From positions 62,001 through 126,000 of the forward strand of contig JAKLIF010000007.1 of assembly GCA_022709755.1 (NCBI GenBank): 64,000 nt of DNA, written 5' to 3'. A model generated the notes under the pieces. The model saw nothing but the letters and a program-made list of their open reading frames with translations. It was not told where the DNA came from and did no database searches. Origin of the DNA: Elusimicrobiota bacterium. Its GTDB lineage: Bacteria > Elusimicrobiota > Elusimicrobia > FEN-1173 > JAKLIF01. The position numbers and the translations under genes are program-made. Positions within the stretch are counted from its first letter, which is position 1; each line of letters starts with the position of its first letter. Shown here in pieces: positions 8,433 to 17,671 of the stretch.

Positions 8433-10126
8433 TAGTTGTTGAGAAGCCCGGCTTTCTGAAGGAGTGAGGGACTGATGACGACGTCGATCTTCCGATTTCC
8501 CGTCAGGGAGGACGAGAAGACGGTCTGATAATTGACCCCCTGAAGGTTCGACCCCAGGGAAGAGGCCTGGAGGAGATTCAACTTATCCCCCGCATCGTTA
8601 AAATAGTATTGGTCCACCTGGATCGTGATGTCGGTCCCGCCCGGGACGGTGTAGGTGCTGAACGCCGAGATCTTTTTGGAATTGAGCGCGCCCGCCGTGT
8701 CTCCGTTGGCGATATACGTCTGATAGTTGACATCGTCCAGGATGACTCTTTTGCTCCGCGTGTATCCTTCCGTCACGACGTAGGAGGCCTGCACGGTCGC
8801 GTTATCGAAGAAATCGAGCCGTTGAGCGTTCGTAAAACCGTCCGAATCCACCTTGCGGAAATCGCCGACGGTCGTTCCCGCGTCGGCGCCCTCAAAATCG
8901 ATGTAACCGCTCGGAAAATCGGCGGAACCGTCCGCCGGATTGCGGTCGCGCGTCTTCGTGGCATCATAGTTCCCGCCGGAATAGGCCGGATCGGGTTGCC
9001 AATGGGACACCAGCACGGGCGCATTGCTCTGCGACCGCAGCTCGACATACCAATCCGAGAAAACGACTTTCTGCACGGGATTGTTCCCGTTGGCATCGGT
9101 CATATTGACCGGATTACCGCCCACCTGCCACTCCCGGTAATAATCCTCTCCGTTCGAGGAAAGGCGATGCGTCTTCTCCACCCAATTGGTCATGGAGTTA
9201 TGTCCGGTCCCCGAGAAAAGGTTCACGCTGCCGATATCTTCCGGCAACGCGTTCTTGGCGTAGACGTCGAAACGGGTGAAATCGAACCTGTCTTCCCGCG
9301 TGTTGAGCGCCACGAAAGACCATTCGTTGGCGGCGGGGCGCACGATATATTCCTCGATCCGGACCCTTTTCCCGAAAGCGTCGATGACGGTCTTTCCCTC
9401 CTGGTATTGGGCCACCTTCATCTCCTGCGCCGCGTCCGTCTGGAAGATATCCTTGAACGCGCTCAGCCCCATCTCCCGCTGGATCTCGGATTTGAAGGCG
9501 AATTCTGCGTCCCGTTGTCCTTCCGTGGGGACGACGCCCTCCCGGAGTTCCTGGGGAATGATCTCCGGCGGACGAGGGGCGGCTCCCGGTTCGACGGTCA
9601 CGCTCTGATCCTTCATGACCTGGACTTCCTGGCCGATCCCCGCCAGATCCCGCAAGCTCACGACTCCCTCCAAGACGGACAGTCGGGACGTCTGATCCTC
9701 GAAGACTTCCATCTCGAAAAGGGTTCCCCGGACGGAGGCCGCCGCGATGGGCGTGCGGACCTCGAACTTCGTGCCGGTTTTCATCTTGGCGGCATAGGCG
9801 CGAAGCCGTCCCATGATCAGGGTGAATTGGGACTGGGCGTCTTTCAGGATATCGAAACGGAACGTCGTCTTGGGACGGATGGTGAACTTATGCCCGGCGG
9901 AAAGTTCGACGATCGCCTCGGCGTTGGCGTCTGTACGGATCACATCGCCTTCCGACAGGGTCTGTTTCCGCGACGCGGCCTTCCAGGAAGCCGCTTCCCC
10001 CTTCTGTATCTGGACATTCCCTCTCTTAAAAGTCACCGTGGCCGCCTGGAGGCCGACGCTCCACACAACGACCGCCAGCAGGACCGCCATCGGGCGGATG
10101 ATTCTTTGATAAGGGAGAGTCGTCAT
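8432..10126 (-). CDS. FecR-domain exported protein
   Basis: A 564-residue protein with a signal peptide (hydrophobic residues 11-28, LQA then ATVTF). A FecR-type domain lies at about 35-190: it begins with KGNVQIQKGEAASWKAA, and contains ELSAGHKFTIRP and TPIAAASVRGTLFEMEV, the classic FecR core. The larger C-terminal part (200-564) has no family I recognise and is rich in Asp, Asn and aromatic residues, suggesting beta structure. FecR proteins outside the siderophore systems are often periplasmic or surface components next to CHASE2 kinases or cyclases, as here. AAGGA lies nine bases before the ATG. The role is probably envelope sensing or scaffolding, which is inference. Confidence 0.85.
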   Translation of the reverse strand: MTTLPYQRIIRPMAVLLAVVVWSVGLQAATVTFKRGNVQIQKGEAASWKAASRKQTLSEGDVIRTDANAEAIVELSAGHKFTIRPKTTFRFDILKDAQSQFTLIMGRLRAYAAKMKTGTKFEVRTPIAAASVRGTLFEMEVFEDQTSRLSVLEGVVSLRDLAGIGQEVQVMKDQSVTVEPGAAPRPPEIIPQELREGVVPTEGQRDAEFAFKSEIQREMGLSAFKDIFQTDAAQEMKVAQYQEGKTVIDAFGKRVRIEEYIVRPAANEWSFVALNTREDRFDFTRFDVYAKNALPEDIGSVNLFSGTGHNSMTNWVEKTHRLSSNGEDYYREWQVGGNPVNMTDANGNNPVQKVVFSDWYVELRSQSNAPVLVSHWQPDPAYSGGNYDATKTRDRNPADGSADFPSGYIDFEGADAGTTVGDFRKVDSDGFTNAQRLDFFDNATVQASYVVTEGYTRSKRVILDDVNYQTYIANGDTAGALNSKKISAFSTYTVPGGTDITIQVDQYYFNDAGDKLNLLQASSLGSNLQGVNYQTVFSSSLTGNRKIDVVISPSLLQKAGLLNN

Positions 10127-10128
10127 GA

Positions 10129-10827
10129 TCAGGATTCCTTCATATAGAATACGAGCTTAAGGTCTTTGACTTCGACGAGGTCCCCGTCTTTCAGCAACAG
10201 TTGTTCCTCGAACGTCTGCCCGTTCACTTTCACGGACTTTTCTTTTATGATCTTGATGTAGTAGCCCTCGGGCTGACGGGCCACGCAACAGGCCAAGTCG
10301 GGGGCGAAGAAACCCTTCAATTGGATCTGGGCGGATTCCGCTTTGCCGATATAGGTCGTGAGGCCGGTCAAATCGTGCGTCACGGCATCCGCCCCTCCCA
10401 CCACTTTCAAGGTCCCGATCTTATCCTTCTTCGGGCCGGAGGAGGGAGCGGGCGCGGACGCCACTTTCGGGGTGGCCCCGATAAAAACGGTCGCATCCGA
10501 CGAAACGGCGGGCAGAGGCGCCGCCGTTTTGGCGGCCTGTTCCTCGTTGATGTAGACCAGGGAATGCTTGGCGATGCCGACCTCGTCCTGATGGGTCAGG
10601 TTCGCCTTAATGATCTTCCGCTCGCGGATGAAGGTCCCGTTGGTGCTGTTCAGATCTTCGATGAAATGGGCGCCCGCCTGGAAGATGATCCGGGCGTGAT
10701 GGCCGGAAACGGCCGGGTTATCGATGACGATATCGTTGTCGGACTTGCGCCCGATGGTGAGGATGTCCTTATCCAGGGGGATTTCCTTGATGACTGCCGC
10801 GTTGAATTTGAGTAGAACCTTGGCCAT
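10129..10827 (-). CDS. FHA-domain protein (two FHA folds)
   Basis: A 232-residue cytoplasmic protein. The first FHA domain (about 15-90) is complete: IGRKSDNDIVID, then SGHHARI and LNSTNGTF, the residues that bind phosphothreonine. A Pro/Ala/Ser linker (about 110-140) leads to a second FHA-like fold (145-228) in which the binding motifs are degenerate (IGKAESAQIQL, CCVARQ, VKVNGQTFEE). FHA proteins read the marks written by Ser/Thr kinases, and a kinase and a phosphatase gene lie directly upstream. The ATG follows AAAGGA at a good distance. It is the likely phospho-dependent adaptor of this operon. Confidence 0.9.
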   Translation of the reverse strand: MAKVLLKFNAAVIKEIPLDKDILTIGRKSDNDIVIDNPAVSGHHARIIFQAGAHFIEDLNSTNGTFIRERKIIKANLTHQDEVGIAKHSLVYINEEQAAKTAAPLPAVSSDATVFIGATPKVASAPAPSSGPKKDKIGTLKVVGGADAVTHDLTGLTTYIGKAESAQIQLKGFFAPDLACCVARQPEGYYIKIIKEKSVKVNGQTFEEQLLLKDGDLVEVKDLKLVFYMKES

Positions 10828-10837
10828 TGTGTGTCCT

Positions 10838-11644
10838 TTATGACTTCTTGAACAATCCCGCCAGACGCTTCAAGAACCCTTCTTTTCTGAGATTGGCTAT
10901 GATCAGGGTGACGTTGTCCCGGCCGCCATTCTCGTTCGCGATACTGACGAGATTATGGCACATTCCCATCGGATCCTTCAAGGTCTGAAGCCGCTTTTCG
11001 ATCTCCCGGTCGGGGACCATGCGGGTCAGACCGTCCGTGCACAAAAGGAGCGTGTCGTTGTCCAGGATGGGGTATTCGTTCACATCCACCTCGGTCTCGG
11101 CGCCGACACCCAGCGCGCGCGTCAGAACGTTCTTGATGTCCGATTTTTCGGCTTCCTCCTCCGTCATCAGTCCTTTCGCCACCTGTTCGGCCACCAAGGA
11201 ATGGTCCTGAGTCACCTGTTTCAATTTGCCGTTTCGGAAAAGGTAGAGACGGCTGTCTCCCACGTGGGCCACGATGTATTTATCTTCGGCGATCAACACA
11301 GCCACCACGGTGGTCCCCATTCCGCGGTCTTTCTGTCGTCCTTGAGACACACCGTAAATGACCTCGTTGGCGAACCTCACGCACGACGCCAGGAGATAGG
11401 CCTTATCGGACAGATGCGGCGGTTTCGCTCCCAACGCAGGGATCCGTCCGGTCTTCAAAGCCGTCCCCATCTGTTCCCGAATATTATCGAGGGCCATCTG
11501 ACTGGCCACCTCGCCCGAGGCGTGTCCCCCCATGCCGTCGCAGACGATGAGCAGACCGATCTGCTCATCATAGAAAAAGTTATCCTCGTTGTTCTGCCGG
11601 ACTTTCCCCGGGTCCGTTATGCCTGCGATCAGTTTCCGGATCAT
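10838..11644 (-). CDS. PP2C-family Ser/Thr phosphatase (PrpC-like)
   Basis: A 268-residue soluble PP2C phosphatase. The metal-binding motifs are all visible: VCDGMGGHASGE near residues 33-44, HVGDSRLYL, CTDGLTR and GGRDNVTLI. The start region (TDPGKVRQNNEDNFF) is the usual bacterial PrpC or Stp N-terminus. It would remove phosphate from Ser and Thr, most likely on targets of the kinase encoded just upstream, whose stop overlaps this ATG (ATGA). An antagonistic kinase-phosphatase pair in one operon is common in bacteria. Confidence 0.93.
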   Translation of the reverse strand: MIRKLIAGITDPGKVRQNNEDNFFYDEQIGLLIVCDGMGGHASGEVASQMALDNIREQMGTALKTGRIPALGAKPPHLSDKAYLLASCVRFANEVIYGVSQGRQKDRGMGTTVVAVLIAEDKYIVAHVGDSRLYLFRNGKLKQVTQDHSLVAEQVAKGLMTEEEAEKSDIKNVLTRALGVGAETEVDVNEYPILDNDTLLLCTDGLTRMVPDREIEKRLQTLKDPMGMCHNLVSIANENGGRDNVTLIIANLRKEGFLKRLAGLFKKS

Positions 11645-14436
11645 TTGATCTTCAAGGTGCTGTCCGGAGACTCAGGCTCTTTGGGGGCCGGGGGCATGCG
11701 CACCGTATCCGTCGAAGACGGAGCCGGTTTCGAGGCCGGCGGAGGCGGAACCGGCGTCGTCGCCGCGGTCAACGGGAGCGTCTCCGAATAGGATGCGGAC
11801 GGGGTCGCGGGGGCGGTGGGAGCCGGGGCATCGGCCCCGGCGATGGACGGGATCGCGTTCGCATTTTTGATGATTTCCCGCAGGTCGCCGGCGAAATCCC
11901 GTCCGCGCTGATACCGCTGTTCGGGTGTCTTCATCAAAGCCTTGTCGATGATCATCTTCATCCCGCGCGTGACCCGGTCGTTCGCCTTCAAGGTCGGATC
12001 CGGGTGCTGCTCCCCGGATATCCGGAACAAGAGGGTCGCCAGACTGTCCCCTTCGAACGGTTTCTCGCCGGTGAGCATCTCATAGAGCATGACTCCCAGG
12101 GAGAAAAGATCGGCCCGGCCATCGACTTTCTTGCCGGCCACCTGTTCGGGGGACATATAGCTGGGCGTTCCCATGACCGTTCCCGTCTGCGTCTTGGATG
12201 AGGCCGTGATGCGGGCGATGCCGAAATCGGTGATGCGGAGAGTCCCGTCCTTCAGCCTCATGATGTTGGCCGGCTTGATATCACGGTGCACCACGCCGTT
12301 CGCGTGAGCGTAATCCAATCCGTCGGCCACCAGGGCCACATATTCCAAGACCTGATTGACCGGCAACAGGTTGGCCTTCTCCCCGTATTTCTTCAGATCC
12401 TCCCCGTCGAGGAGTTCCATGGCGATGTACGATATCTCATTGTCTTCTCCGGCATCGTAGATCCGGATGATGTTCGGATGGTTCAACGTCCCCGCCGACT
12501 CGGCCTCGCGGAAAAACCGGGCCTTGATCTCCTTGGCGGTGGCCTCATCCACGTCGTCGTCGAACTTGACGGTCTTGATGGCGACCTGCCTGTTGATCTT
12601 GGGGTCTTTCCCGAGATACACGATCCCCATGGCCCCCCGACCCAGTTCTTTTTCGATCTCGTAACGGCCCAGAGTGGGCTTGACGGACGCTCCCTCCATC
12701 ACGATCGTGCCTTCCTTTTTGGAGGGGCCCCCGAGCCCCGTGACGATCCCGCCTTCGCTGGCGGTCTTGGCGTTTTTCTGGCGGTCCTTGATATCCTTAT
12801 AACCGGCGTCCACTTTGGAGATGTGTTCGTAGATCGCGACGGCTTTCCCGAACTGCCGTTTCCTCTCGAAATCGAGGGCGAGGTTGTAGAGCAATTCCTT
12901 CATGGCGTTATCGACGGGACACTTGCGGAACTTTTCAAAGGCCATATCCAGCATCCCCTGCCCCTGGAACGACAGGCCCAGCATCTTGTTCGTCTCGATG
13001 CTCTCCGCCTCCACCAACTCCTTCCGTCTTTCAGTGAAAAAGAAACGGCGCACCGTCACCACGACATAGGCCAGCCCCATCAGACTGACGCTGTAAAAGA
13101 TCTTGATCCACATCCGTTTGACCGTGAAAAGGTAGATGCCGGGCCCGATGATCGCGGCCAGAACCAACACGGTCACCAGGGCCCCCCACTTGGCCTTGAG
13201 GTGGGGCAACAAGGCGATGACGAGCAGCCCGATGATCCCCAGGACGGCCAGTTCCATCTTCGGCGCCCAGATCGGACGGGAGATATAGTTCTGCCCCATG
13301 ATGTTCTGGATCACGTTCACCAGGATCCCGTTGGCCGGGTATGTGGCTTCGACGGGAACGACGAAGAGCGTCCCGATCCCCGTGGCCATCGTCCCGATGA
13401 GAACGATCTTCCCCTTGAACGCTTCCGCGGGAACTTTCTCGGCCAGGATATCGACGGCCGAAACCATCTTGATCGTATTCCAAGGTCCCGAATAGTTGAT
13501 AAGGAGCCGGTTATCGCGGTCCAACGGGATGCGGTTCGGGCCCAAGACCAGTTCCTGCCCCAGCTTGATCTTGACGTCGGCCAGTTTGAGCCCCATCGCC
13601 ACGCGGGACATCTCGAGCGAGAGGGACGGGAAATACTGGCCTTTATAGGATACGAAAAGGGCGTCGCGCCGGACGGAACCGTCCAGGTCGGGAAAGATGT
13701 TCGAATGGCCCATCCCCGCCACGTTCTGTGAGAATTCGGGCAGCGGCAGAAGCGGGGTATACCCCGTGAAAACTGAATCGGATTTAACCTGAGGGTCTTC
13801 CTCGGCCTGTACGATCTGGTAGTTCTTCAGGCTCTCCTTGGAGTCATCGGGCTCTTCGGCCAATGGCTTGTCGACGGAAAAAAAGATCGGCAACACCAAA
13901 TTGGGCGTCTCGGTCAGCGTCTGGGCCAGCTTGGCGTCGTTGTCCAACTCCACTTCGGACTGGGACAACAACTCGATGAAATCCGTGAAGGGCTGAAGGA
14001 GCATCTCGTTGGCCGTCTGCTTCTTCTTGTCCTTGGTCTTCAAGGCCTTCTCGATCAGGGGCTGGTTTTCCATCAGGGTGGTGACATAGGTCTCCTTGAG
14101 CTGACGGACCGCCGTCAATCCCTGGTTCTGATCGGGTTCCACATAGAGGATGTTGACGCCGATCACTTTCGGTTCGCCGGCGGCGATGGCGTCGATCATC
14201 TGGGCCACATAACTGCGGGGCCAGGGCCAACGACCGACGGACGCGATGCTCTGTTCGTCGATGGCGACCAGGATGATCTGGTCGGAGACGGCGGCTTTCG
14301 GCGAATATTTCAAGCGGAGATCATAGAGTTTGTTTTCAAGGGATTCCGTGAACGGCGTTTTCCAATAGGCGAGACCGACGACGAGGAGCGTGATGAACAA
14401 ACCGATGATGGTATCCACTATCCAGCTTTTTTTCAT
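11641..14436 (-). CDS. CHASE2-domain transmembrane Ser/Thr protein kinase
   Basis: A 931-residue membrane kinase. One N-terminal helix (about 7-25) is followed by an extracytoplasmic CHASE2 sensor (about 28-390: LYDLRLKYS, WPRSYVAQMIDA, KIVLIGTMATG). Three helices follow (about 394-470), then a linker of about 110 residues with a helical TPR-like stretch. The Hanks-type kinase domain (about 592-850) shows GRGAMG at 599-604, AIKTVKF, HRDIKPAN at 717-724 and DFG. The last 75 residues are Pro/Ala/Thr-rich and could carry autophosphorylation sites. Here CHASE2 replaces the PASTA or TPR sensors of other kinases. It sits between the cNMP-binding protein and the phosphatase, overlapping both genes by four bases. 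Confidence 0.94.
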   Translation of the reverse strand: MKKSWIVDTIIGLFITLLVVGLAYWKTPFTESLENKLYDLRLKYSPKAAVSDQIILVAIDEQSIASVGRWPWPRSYVAQMIDAIAAGEPKVIGVNILYVEPDQNQGLTAVRQLKETYVTTLMENQPLIEKALKTKDKKKQTANEMLLQPFTDFIELLSQSEVELDNDAKLAQTLTETPNLVLPIFFSVDKPLAEEPDDSKESLKNYQIVQAEEDPQVKSDSVFTGYTPLLPLPEFSQNVAGMGHSNIFPDLDGSVRRDALFVSYKGQYFPSLSLEMSRVAMGLKLADVKIKLGQELVLGPNRIPLDRDNRLLINYSGPWNTIKMVSAVDILAEKVPAEAFKGKIVLIGTMATGIGTLFVVPVEATYPANGILVNVIQNIMGQNYISRPIWAPKMELAVLGIIGLLVIALLPHLKAKWGALVTVLVLAAIIGPGIYLFTVKRMWIKIFYSVSLMGLAYVVVTVRRFFFTERRKELVEAESIETNKMLGLSFQGQGMLDMAFEKFRKCPVDNAMKELLYNLALDFERKRQFGKAVAIYEHISKVDAGYKDIKDRQKNAKTASEGGIVTGLGGPSKKEGTIVMEGASVKPTLGRYEIEKELGRGAMGIVYLGKDPKINRQVAIKTVKFDDDVDEATAKEIKARFFREAESAGTLNHPNIIRIYDAGEDNEISYIAMELLDGEDLKKYGEKANLLPVNQVLEYVALVADGLDYAHANGVVHRDIKPANIMRLKDGTLRITDFGIARITASSKTQTGTVMGTPSYMSPEQVAGKKVDGRADLFSLGVMLYEMLTGEKPFEGDSLATLLFRISGEQHPDPTLKANDRVTRGMKMIIDKALMKTPEQRYQRGRDFAGDLREIIKNANAIPSIAGADAPAPTAPATPSASYSETLPLTAATTPVPPPPASKPAPSSTDTVRMPPAPKEPESPDSTLKIK

Positions 14437-14861
14437 GGGGTGACCTTTTGTTGTTTTCGATCGGCGACCTTCTGGCGGAGCGCCTTTTCCAGATCGGGGC
14501 GGAGCTGCATGAGTTTGCGGAACGACGGGCCCGGGATGACCAGGATCTCCGTATTGTCTTCGAGGGACCGGATGGTGGCGGTCGCCGAGGTCGACTCCAA
14601 GAACGAGATCTCACCGAAGAAATCTCCCGCCTTCAACTCGGCCACCTGCGTCTTTTCCTTGTTGATGGTGGCCAGGACGACCACGCGGCCCGTCTTGATG
14701 ATGAAGAACTGATCGGTGATCTCGCCCTTCATCAGGACCGTCTGGCCGTTCTTATAGGTGTGATGTTCGATGTCGGGCGTCATGGTGCGCAGCTGGTTTT
14801 CGTCCAGCGCGGCCATGATGTCCACCTGCTTTTTTAAGAAGAGCGTGTCGTCAAATGGCAT
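14433..14861 (-). CDS. Single-domain cyclic-nucleotide-binding protein
   Basis: A 142-residue protein consisting of one CRP-type cyclic-nucleotide-binding fold (TYKNGQTVLMKGE, FFIIKTGRVVVL, LKAGDFFGEISFLE, ATIRSLEDNTEILVI). It has no helix-turn-helix, so it is a sensor or adaptor rather than a transcription factor. The phosphate-binding cassette FGEISFLESTSATATI keeps the Glu but lacks the usual Arg of cAMP binders, so the ligand is uncertain. I chose the ATG at 14861, seven bases after GAAGGA, over an in-frame ATG ten codons upstream. It opens the signalling operon and overlaps the kinase gene. Confidence 0.88.
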   Translation of the reverse strand: MPFDDTLFLKKQVDIMAALDENQLRTMTPDIEHHTYKNGQTVLMKGEITDQFFIIKTGRVVVLATINKEKTQVAELKAGDFFGEISFLESTSATATIRSLEDNTEILVIPGPSFRKLMQLRPDLEKALRQKVADRKQQKVTP

Positions 14862-14891
14862 TGCGGATCCTTCCGTCCAAATTCCTGACAA

Positions 14892-14937
14892 ATTATTGCT
14901 TTAATCATCGAATCTGTCAACGTGATATCTGTCACAA
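14892..14937 (-). promoter_or_regulatory. Sigma70 promoter with upstream CRP-like site, drives signalling operon
   Basis: The minus strand carries TTGACA (14915-14920), a 17-base spacer and AATAAT (14892-14897). Directly upstream is TGTGACAGATATCACG (14921-14936), which matches the CRP consensus TGTGA-N6-TCACA in nine of ten half-site bases. The site is centred about 42-44 bases before the predicted start near 14885, the place of a class II activator site. A Rex-type reading (TTGTGA-N6-TCACAA) matches less well. Confidence 0.72.
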
Positions 14938-14942
14938 AACGA

Positions 14943-15887
14943 TCACGGCCGTTCCGAATCGAGAAACAGCCGTTCGGCCAGCCCCTGCGCGATCTTCCGA
15001 TTCCCCTCCTCCGAGGCATGAAGGTGGTTGTTCACATGCTCCTTGAACTCATCGCTGAAGTCATAAAACGGCACCGGCGGCCGGGTCCGGGCCATTTTCT
15101 CCCTGATCAATCCCATGGTTTCCCGGTAATGCCGCGACTGTCCCTCGTCGATCACATTGACGGGTTGAAAACAAGCCTTATATTTCACACCCCAAGACAG
15201 GCAGATCCGGTGGGCCGCGCTGATGTTCCCGACGTACGTATCGGCGATCCTCTCCCGCCACGCCGCCTGCCGATAGCCCACGTCCCTCCGCAATCGTCCC
15301 ATGTGGATGAATTTATATCGAAAATAATCCCTGAAGATCTCCCGCATCAGTCGGCTCTTCAGGGCCACCAAGGACCACACCGGGTATTCGTTGACGTCCT
15401 CTATCAAAAGCGGATTCGATTCCCATAACAGAAAATTGAATGGATATCCGGGACGAGGGTCGTACAGATAGGGGTTGAATATGTCGTTCCCCCCGTCATA
15501 CATGATGATCATATCGGGTTCGCGCTTCAGCCCCTCTGTCACGATGGAGATGAGTTCCTGGGTGGAATTGAACGTTCCCTGGCCGAAATTATACACACGC
15601 GTGTTCCTGATCTTCCGGCCGGCCAACTCCGCATCCAAGAGGTCGGGGAGAGGCGGATTTCCTTCAGCCACCGCGGACCCGCCGAACATGAAGACGCGGT
15701 ATTCGTTCTTGACCTTCGGGATTTCAGGGAGCGGCCGCCTTTCGAACATCGTGTAAGGGACAGGGGGGTGCGGGAAATGAGAGAAGGTGAACCGGGGGTG
15801 ATACAATTTCCGCGCCATGAGTTCGGCGACAAGAAAGACCAATACGGCGATGCCGATGATCTTCAATACGGGATGTAATTTAGGCAT
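14943..15887 (-). CDS. Membrane-anchored SGNH/GDSL-type hydrolase
   Basis: A 314-residue protein with one N-terminal helix (about 8-26) and an external SGNH-like domain. Block I is MFGGSAVAEG (nucleophile Ser), block II NFGQGTFNSTQE, block III DGGNDI, and a C-terminal NNHLHASEEGN supplies the catalytic His. These are the conserved blocks of SGNH esterases and acyltransferases, which act on polysaccharide or lipid acyl groups. The substrate is unknown. It follows proS by 58 bases with its own AGGGGG upstream, and its stop lies six bases from the CRP-like site of the next operon. Confidence 0.8.
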   Translation of the reverse strand: MPKLHPVLKIIGIAVLVFLVAELMARKLYHPRFTFSHFPHPPVPYTMFERRPLPEIPKVKNEYRVFMFGGSAVAEGNPPLPDLLDAELAGRKIRNTRVYNFGQGTFNSTQELISIVTEGLKREPDMIIMYDGGNDIFNPYLYDPRPGYPFNFLLWESNPLLIEDVNEYPVWSLVALKSRLMREIFRDYFRYKFIHMGRLRRDVGYRQAAWRERIADTYVGNISAAHRICLSWGVKYKACFQPVNVIDEGQSRHYRETMGLIREKMARTRPPVPFYDFSDEFKEHVNNHLHASEEGNRKIAQGLAERLFLDSERP

Positions 15888-15945
15888 GGAGGCCCCCTAG
15901 CAGCAGCTCAAATCCACGGGGATATGACGGGGGAGATTTCAGTCC

Positions 15946-17661
15946 CTACTTCAAGCGCCGCAAGACATCTCCCACCGCCTCCGAGACAGGAACGTCGGTG
16001 GGCTTGGCTTCGTCGCGTCCCTTGATCTCCACGAGCCCGGCGGGAAGTTTTTTCTCCCCCACGGTCACACGGACCGGGATCCCCGTCAGGTCGGCGTCTT
16101 TGAATTTGACCCCGGCGCGTTCATCCCGGTCGTCCAGAAGGACATCCACTCCCTTGTCTTTCAGTTCCTGATAGATTTTCTCGGCGGTCCCCATCACGTT
16201 CGGTTCGGTCACGTTCAGAGGGAGGACGATGACCTGAAACGGCGCCAGAGCCAACGGCCAGGAGATGCCGTTGTCGTCATGCCGTTGTTCGATGGCGGCC
16301 GCCACGACCCGGCTGACTCCGATCCCGTAGCACCCCATGACGAAAGGGACTCTCTCCCCTTTTTCGTCGAGATACCGGGCATTCATGGATTGGGAATATT
16401 TCAAGCCCAACTTGAACGTGTGTCCCACTTCGATCCCTCGGGAAAACCTCACGGTCTCTCCGCAACGGGGACAGGAGTCCCCTTCCCGGATCACCCGGAT
16501 GTCGTAGAACCCATCGGGCTGATAATCCCGTCCCACGTTGATATGGACCGTATGATAATCCTTCCTGTTCGATCCGGAGACGCCGTTGACGATGTCCTTC
16601 ACGCTGAGATCGGCGACGAGCCTGAATTTCGGATTCCGCGCGCGTTCCTTCAATCCGACGGGGCCGGCGTATCCCACCTCGCACCCGGCCACTTTCCGAT
16701 ACGTCTCGTCATTGGCCCTCTCCAATACTTTGCATCCCAGGACCCGTTGAAGTTTCGGTTCGTTGATCTCCCGGTCGCCACGCACCAGCGCCACGACGGG
16801 CTCCTGGTCCGCCACATAAAACTGGGTCTTGATAAACTTTTCCGGCGACAATTTCAAGAGTTTGGCGACATCCTCCACGGACCAGGAGCCCGGCGTGGAG
16901 ACGTCCTCCGGCGGCAGAGGGGGTTCCGGGGATCCCGGGTTCAGCGCGCGGCATTCGGCGCGTTCCACGTTGGCGGCGTAACCGCAGTCGCAGGAAACCA
17001 TGAGTTCCTCACCGGTCTCCGCCAAGACCATGAACTCGTGGGAGAAACTCCCTCCGATCGTCCCTGTGTCGGCCTCCACTCCCCGGAACTGGAGCCCGCA
17101 CCGGGTGAAAATCTTCGTATAGGCCTCATAGACGCGCTTGTAATATTTCTCCGCATCCTGTTCGTCGGCATGAAAGGAATAGGCATCCTTCATATAAAAC
17201 TCTCGCGCGCGCATCACACCGAAACGCGGACGGATCTCATCGCGGAATTTCGTCCCGAACTGATAGAGCATGACCGGCAGTTCCCGATAGGAACGCACCT
17301 CCCGCCGGACCAGGTCGGTGATGACCTCTTCGGCCGTGGGGGCCAGGCAGAACTCCGTGTCTTTCCTGTCTTTCAAGCGCAACAATTCCTTGCCGTAATA
17401 AGTCCACCGCCCCGTCTCTTCCCAGAGTTCTTTGGGCTGGACGACCGGCAACCACACTTCCAACGCGCCGGCGGCGTCCATCTCTTCCCGGACGATCCGT
17501 TCCACTTTCCGCAGGACGCGCAGTCCGAACGGCAGCCATTCATAGATGCCGCTGGCCACCTTGCGGATCAAACCCGCCCGTAACATCAGCTTGGCCGAAA
17601 CCGTGTCGGCGTCGGCGGGAACCTCTTTCAACGTGGGGAGCAGATAGTGGGTCCGTCTCAT
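15946..17661 (-). CDS. proS: Prolyl-tRNA synthetase, bacterial type with editing insert
   Basis: A 571-residue class II synthetase that charges tRNA-Pro. The start region (RRTHYLLPTLKEVPADADTVS), the class II motifs (VREEMDAAGALEVWLPVVQP, KFRDEIRPRFGVMRAREFYMKDAYSF, GCYGIGVSRVVAA) and the anticodon-binding C-terminus are all present. Between motifs 2 and 3 lies the roughly 180-residue insert that edits Ala-tRNA-Pro, as in E. coli ProS. The reading frame stays open upstream inside rseP, so the start was set at the ATG at 17661, which has GAGG upstream and gives the family length. It lies ten bases after rseP. Confidence 0.96.
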   Translation of the reverse strand: MRRTHYLLPTLKEVPADADTVSAKLMLRAGLIRKVASGIYEWLPFGLRVLRKVERIVREEMDAAGALEVWLPVVQPKELWEETGRWTYYGKELLRLKDRKDTEFCLAPTAEEVITDLVRREVRSYRELPVMLYQFGTKFRDEIRPRFGVMRAREFYMKDAYSFHADEQDAEKYYKRVYEAYTKIFTRCGLQFRGVEADTGTIGGSFSHEFMVLAETGEELMVSCDCGYAANVERAECRALNPGSPEPPLPPEDVSTPGSWSVEDVAKLLKLSPEKFIKTQFYVADQEPVVALVRGDREINEPKLQRVLGCKVLERANDETYRKVAGCEVGYAGPVGLKERARNPKFRLVADLSVKDIVNGVSGSNRKDYHTVHINVGRDYQPDGFYDIRVIREGDSCPRCGETVRFSRGIEVGHTFKLGLKYSQSMNARYLDEKGERVPFVMGCYGIGVSRVVAAAIEQRHDDNGISWPLALAPFQVIVLPLNVTEPNVMGTAEKIYQELKDKGVDVLLDDRDERAGVKFKDADLTGIPVRVTVGEKKLPAGLVEIKGRDEAKPTDVPVSEAVGDVLRRLK

Positions 17662-17671
17662 GGCACGATCC

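Noticed and set aside
8609-10147. Plus-strand frame of 512 codons over the FecR gene
   Set aside because: It is antisense to a clear signal peptide and FecR domain, without motifs or a ribosome-binding site.
14920-14937. Second Rex operator upstream of the cNMP gene
   Set aside because: Only one arm is perfect (TTGTGA), the other reads TCACGT. The CRP consensus fits better and the spacing to the promoter suits an activator.
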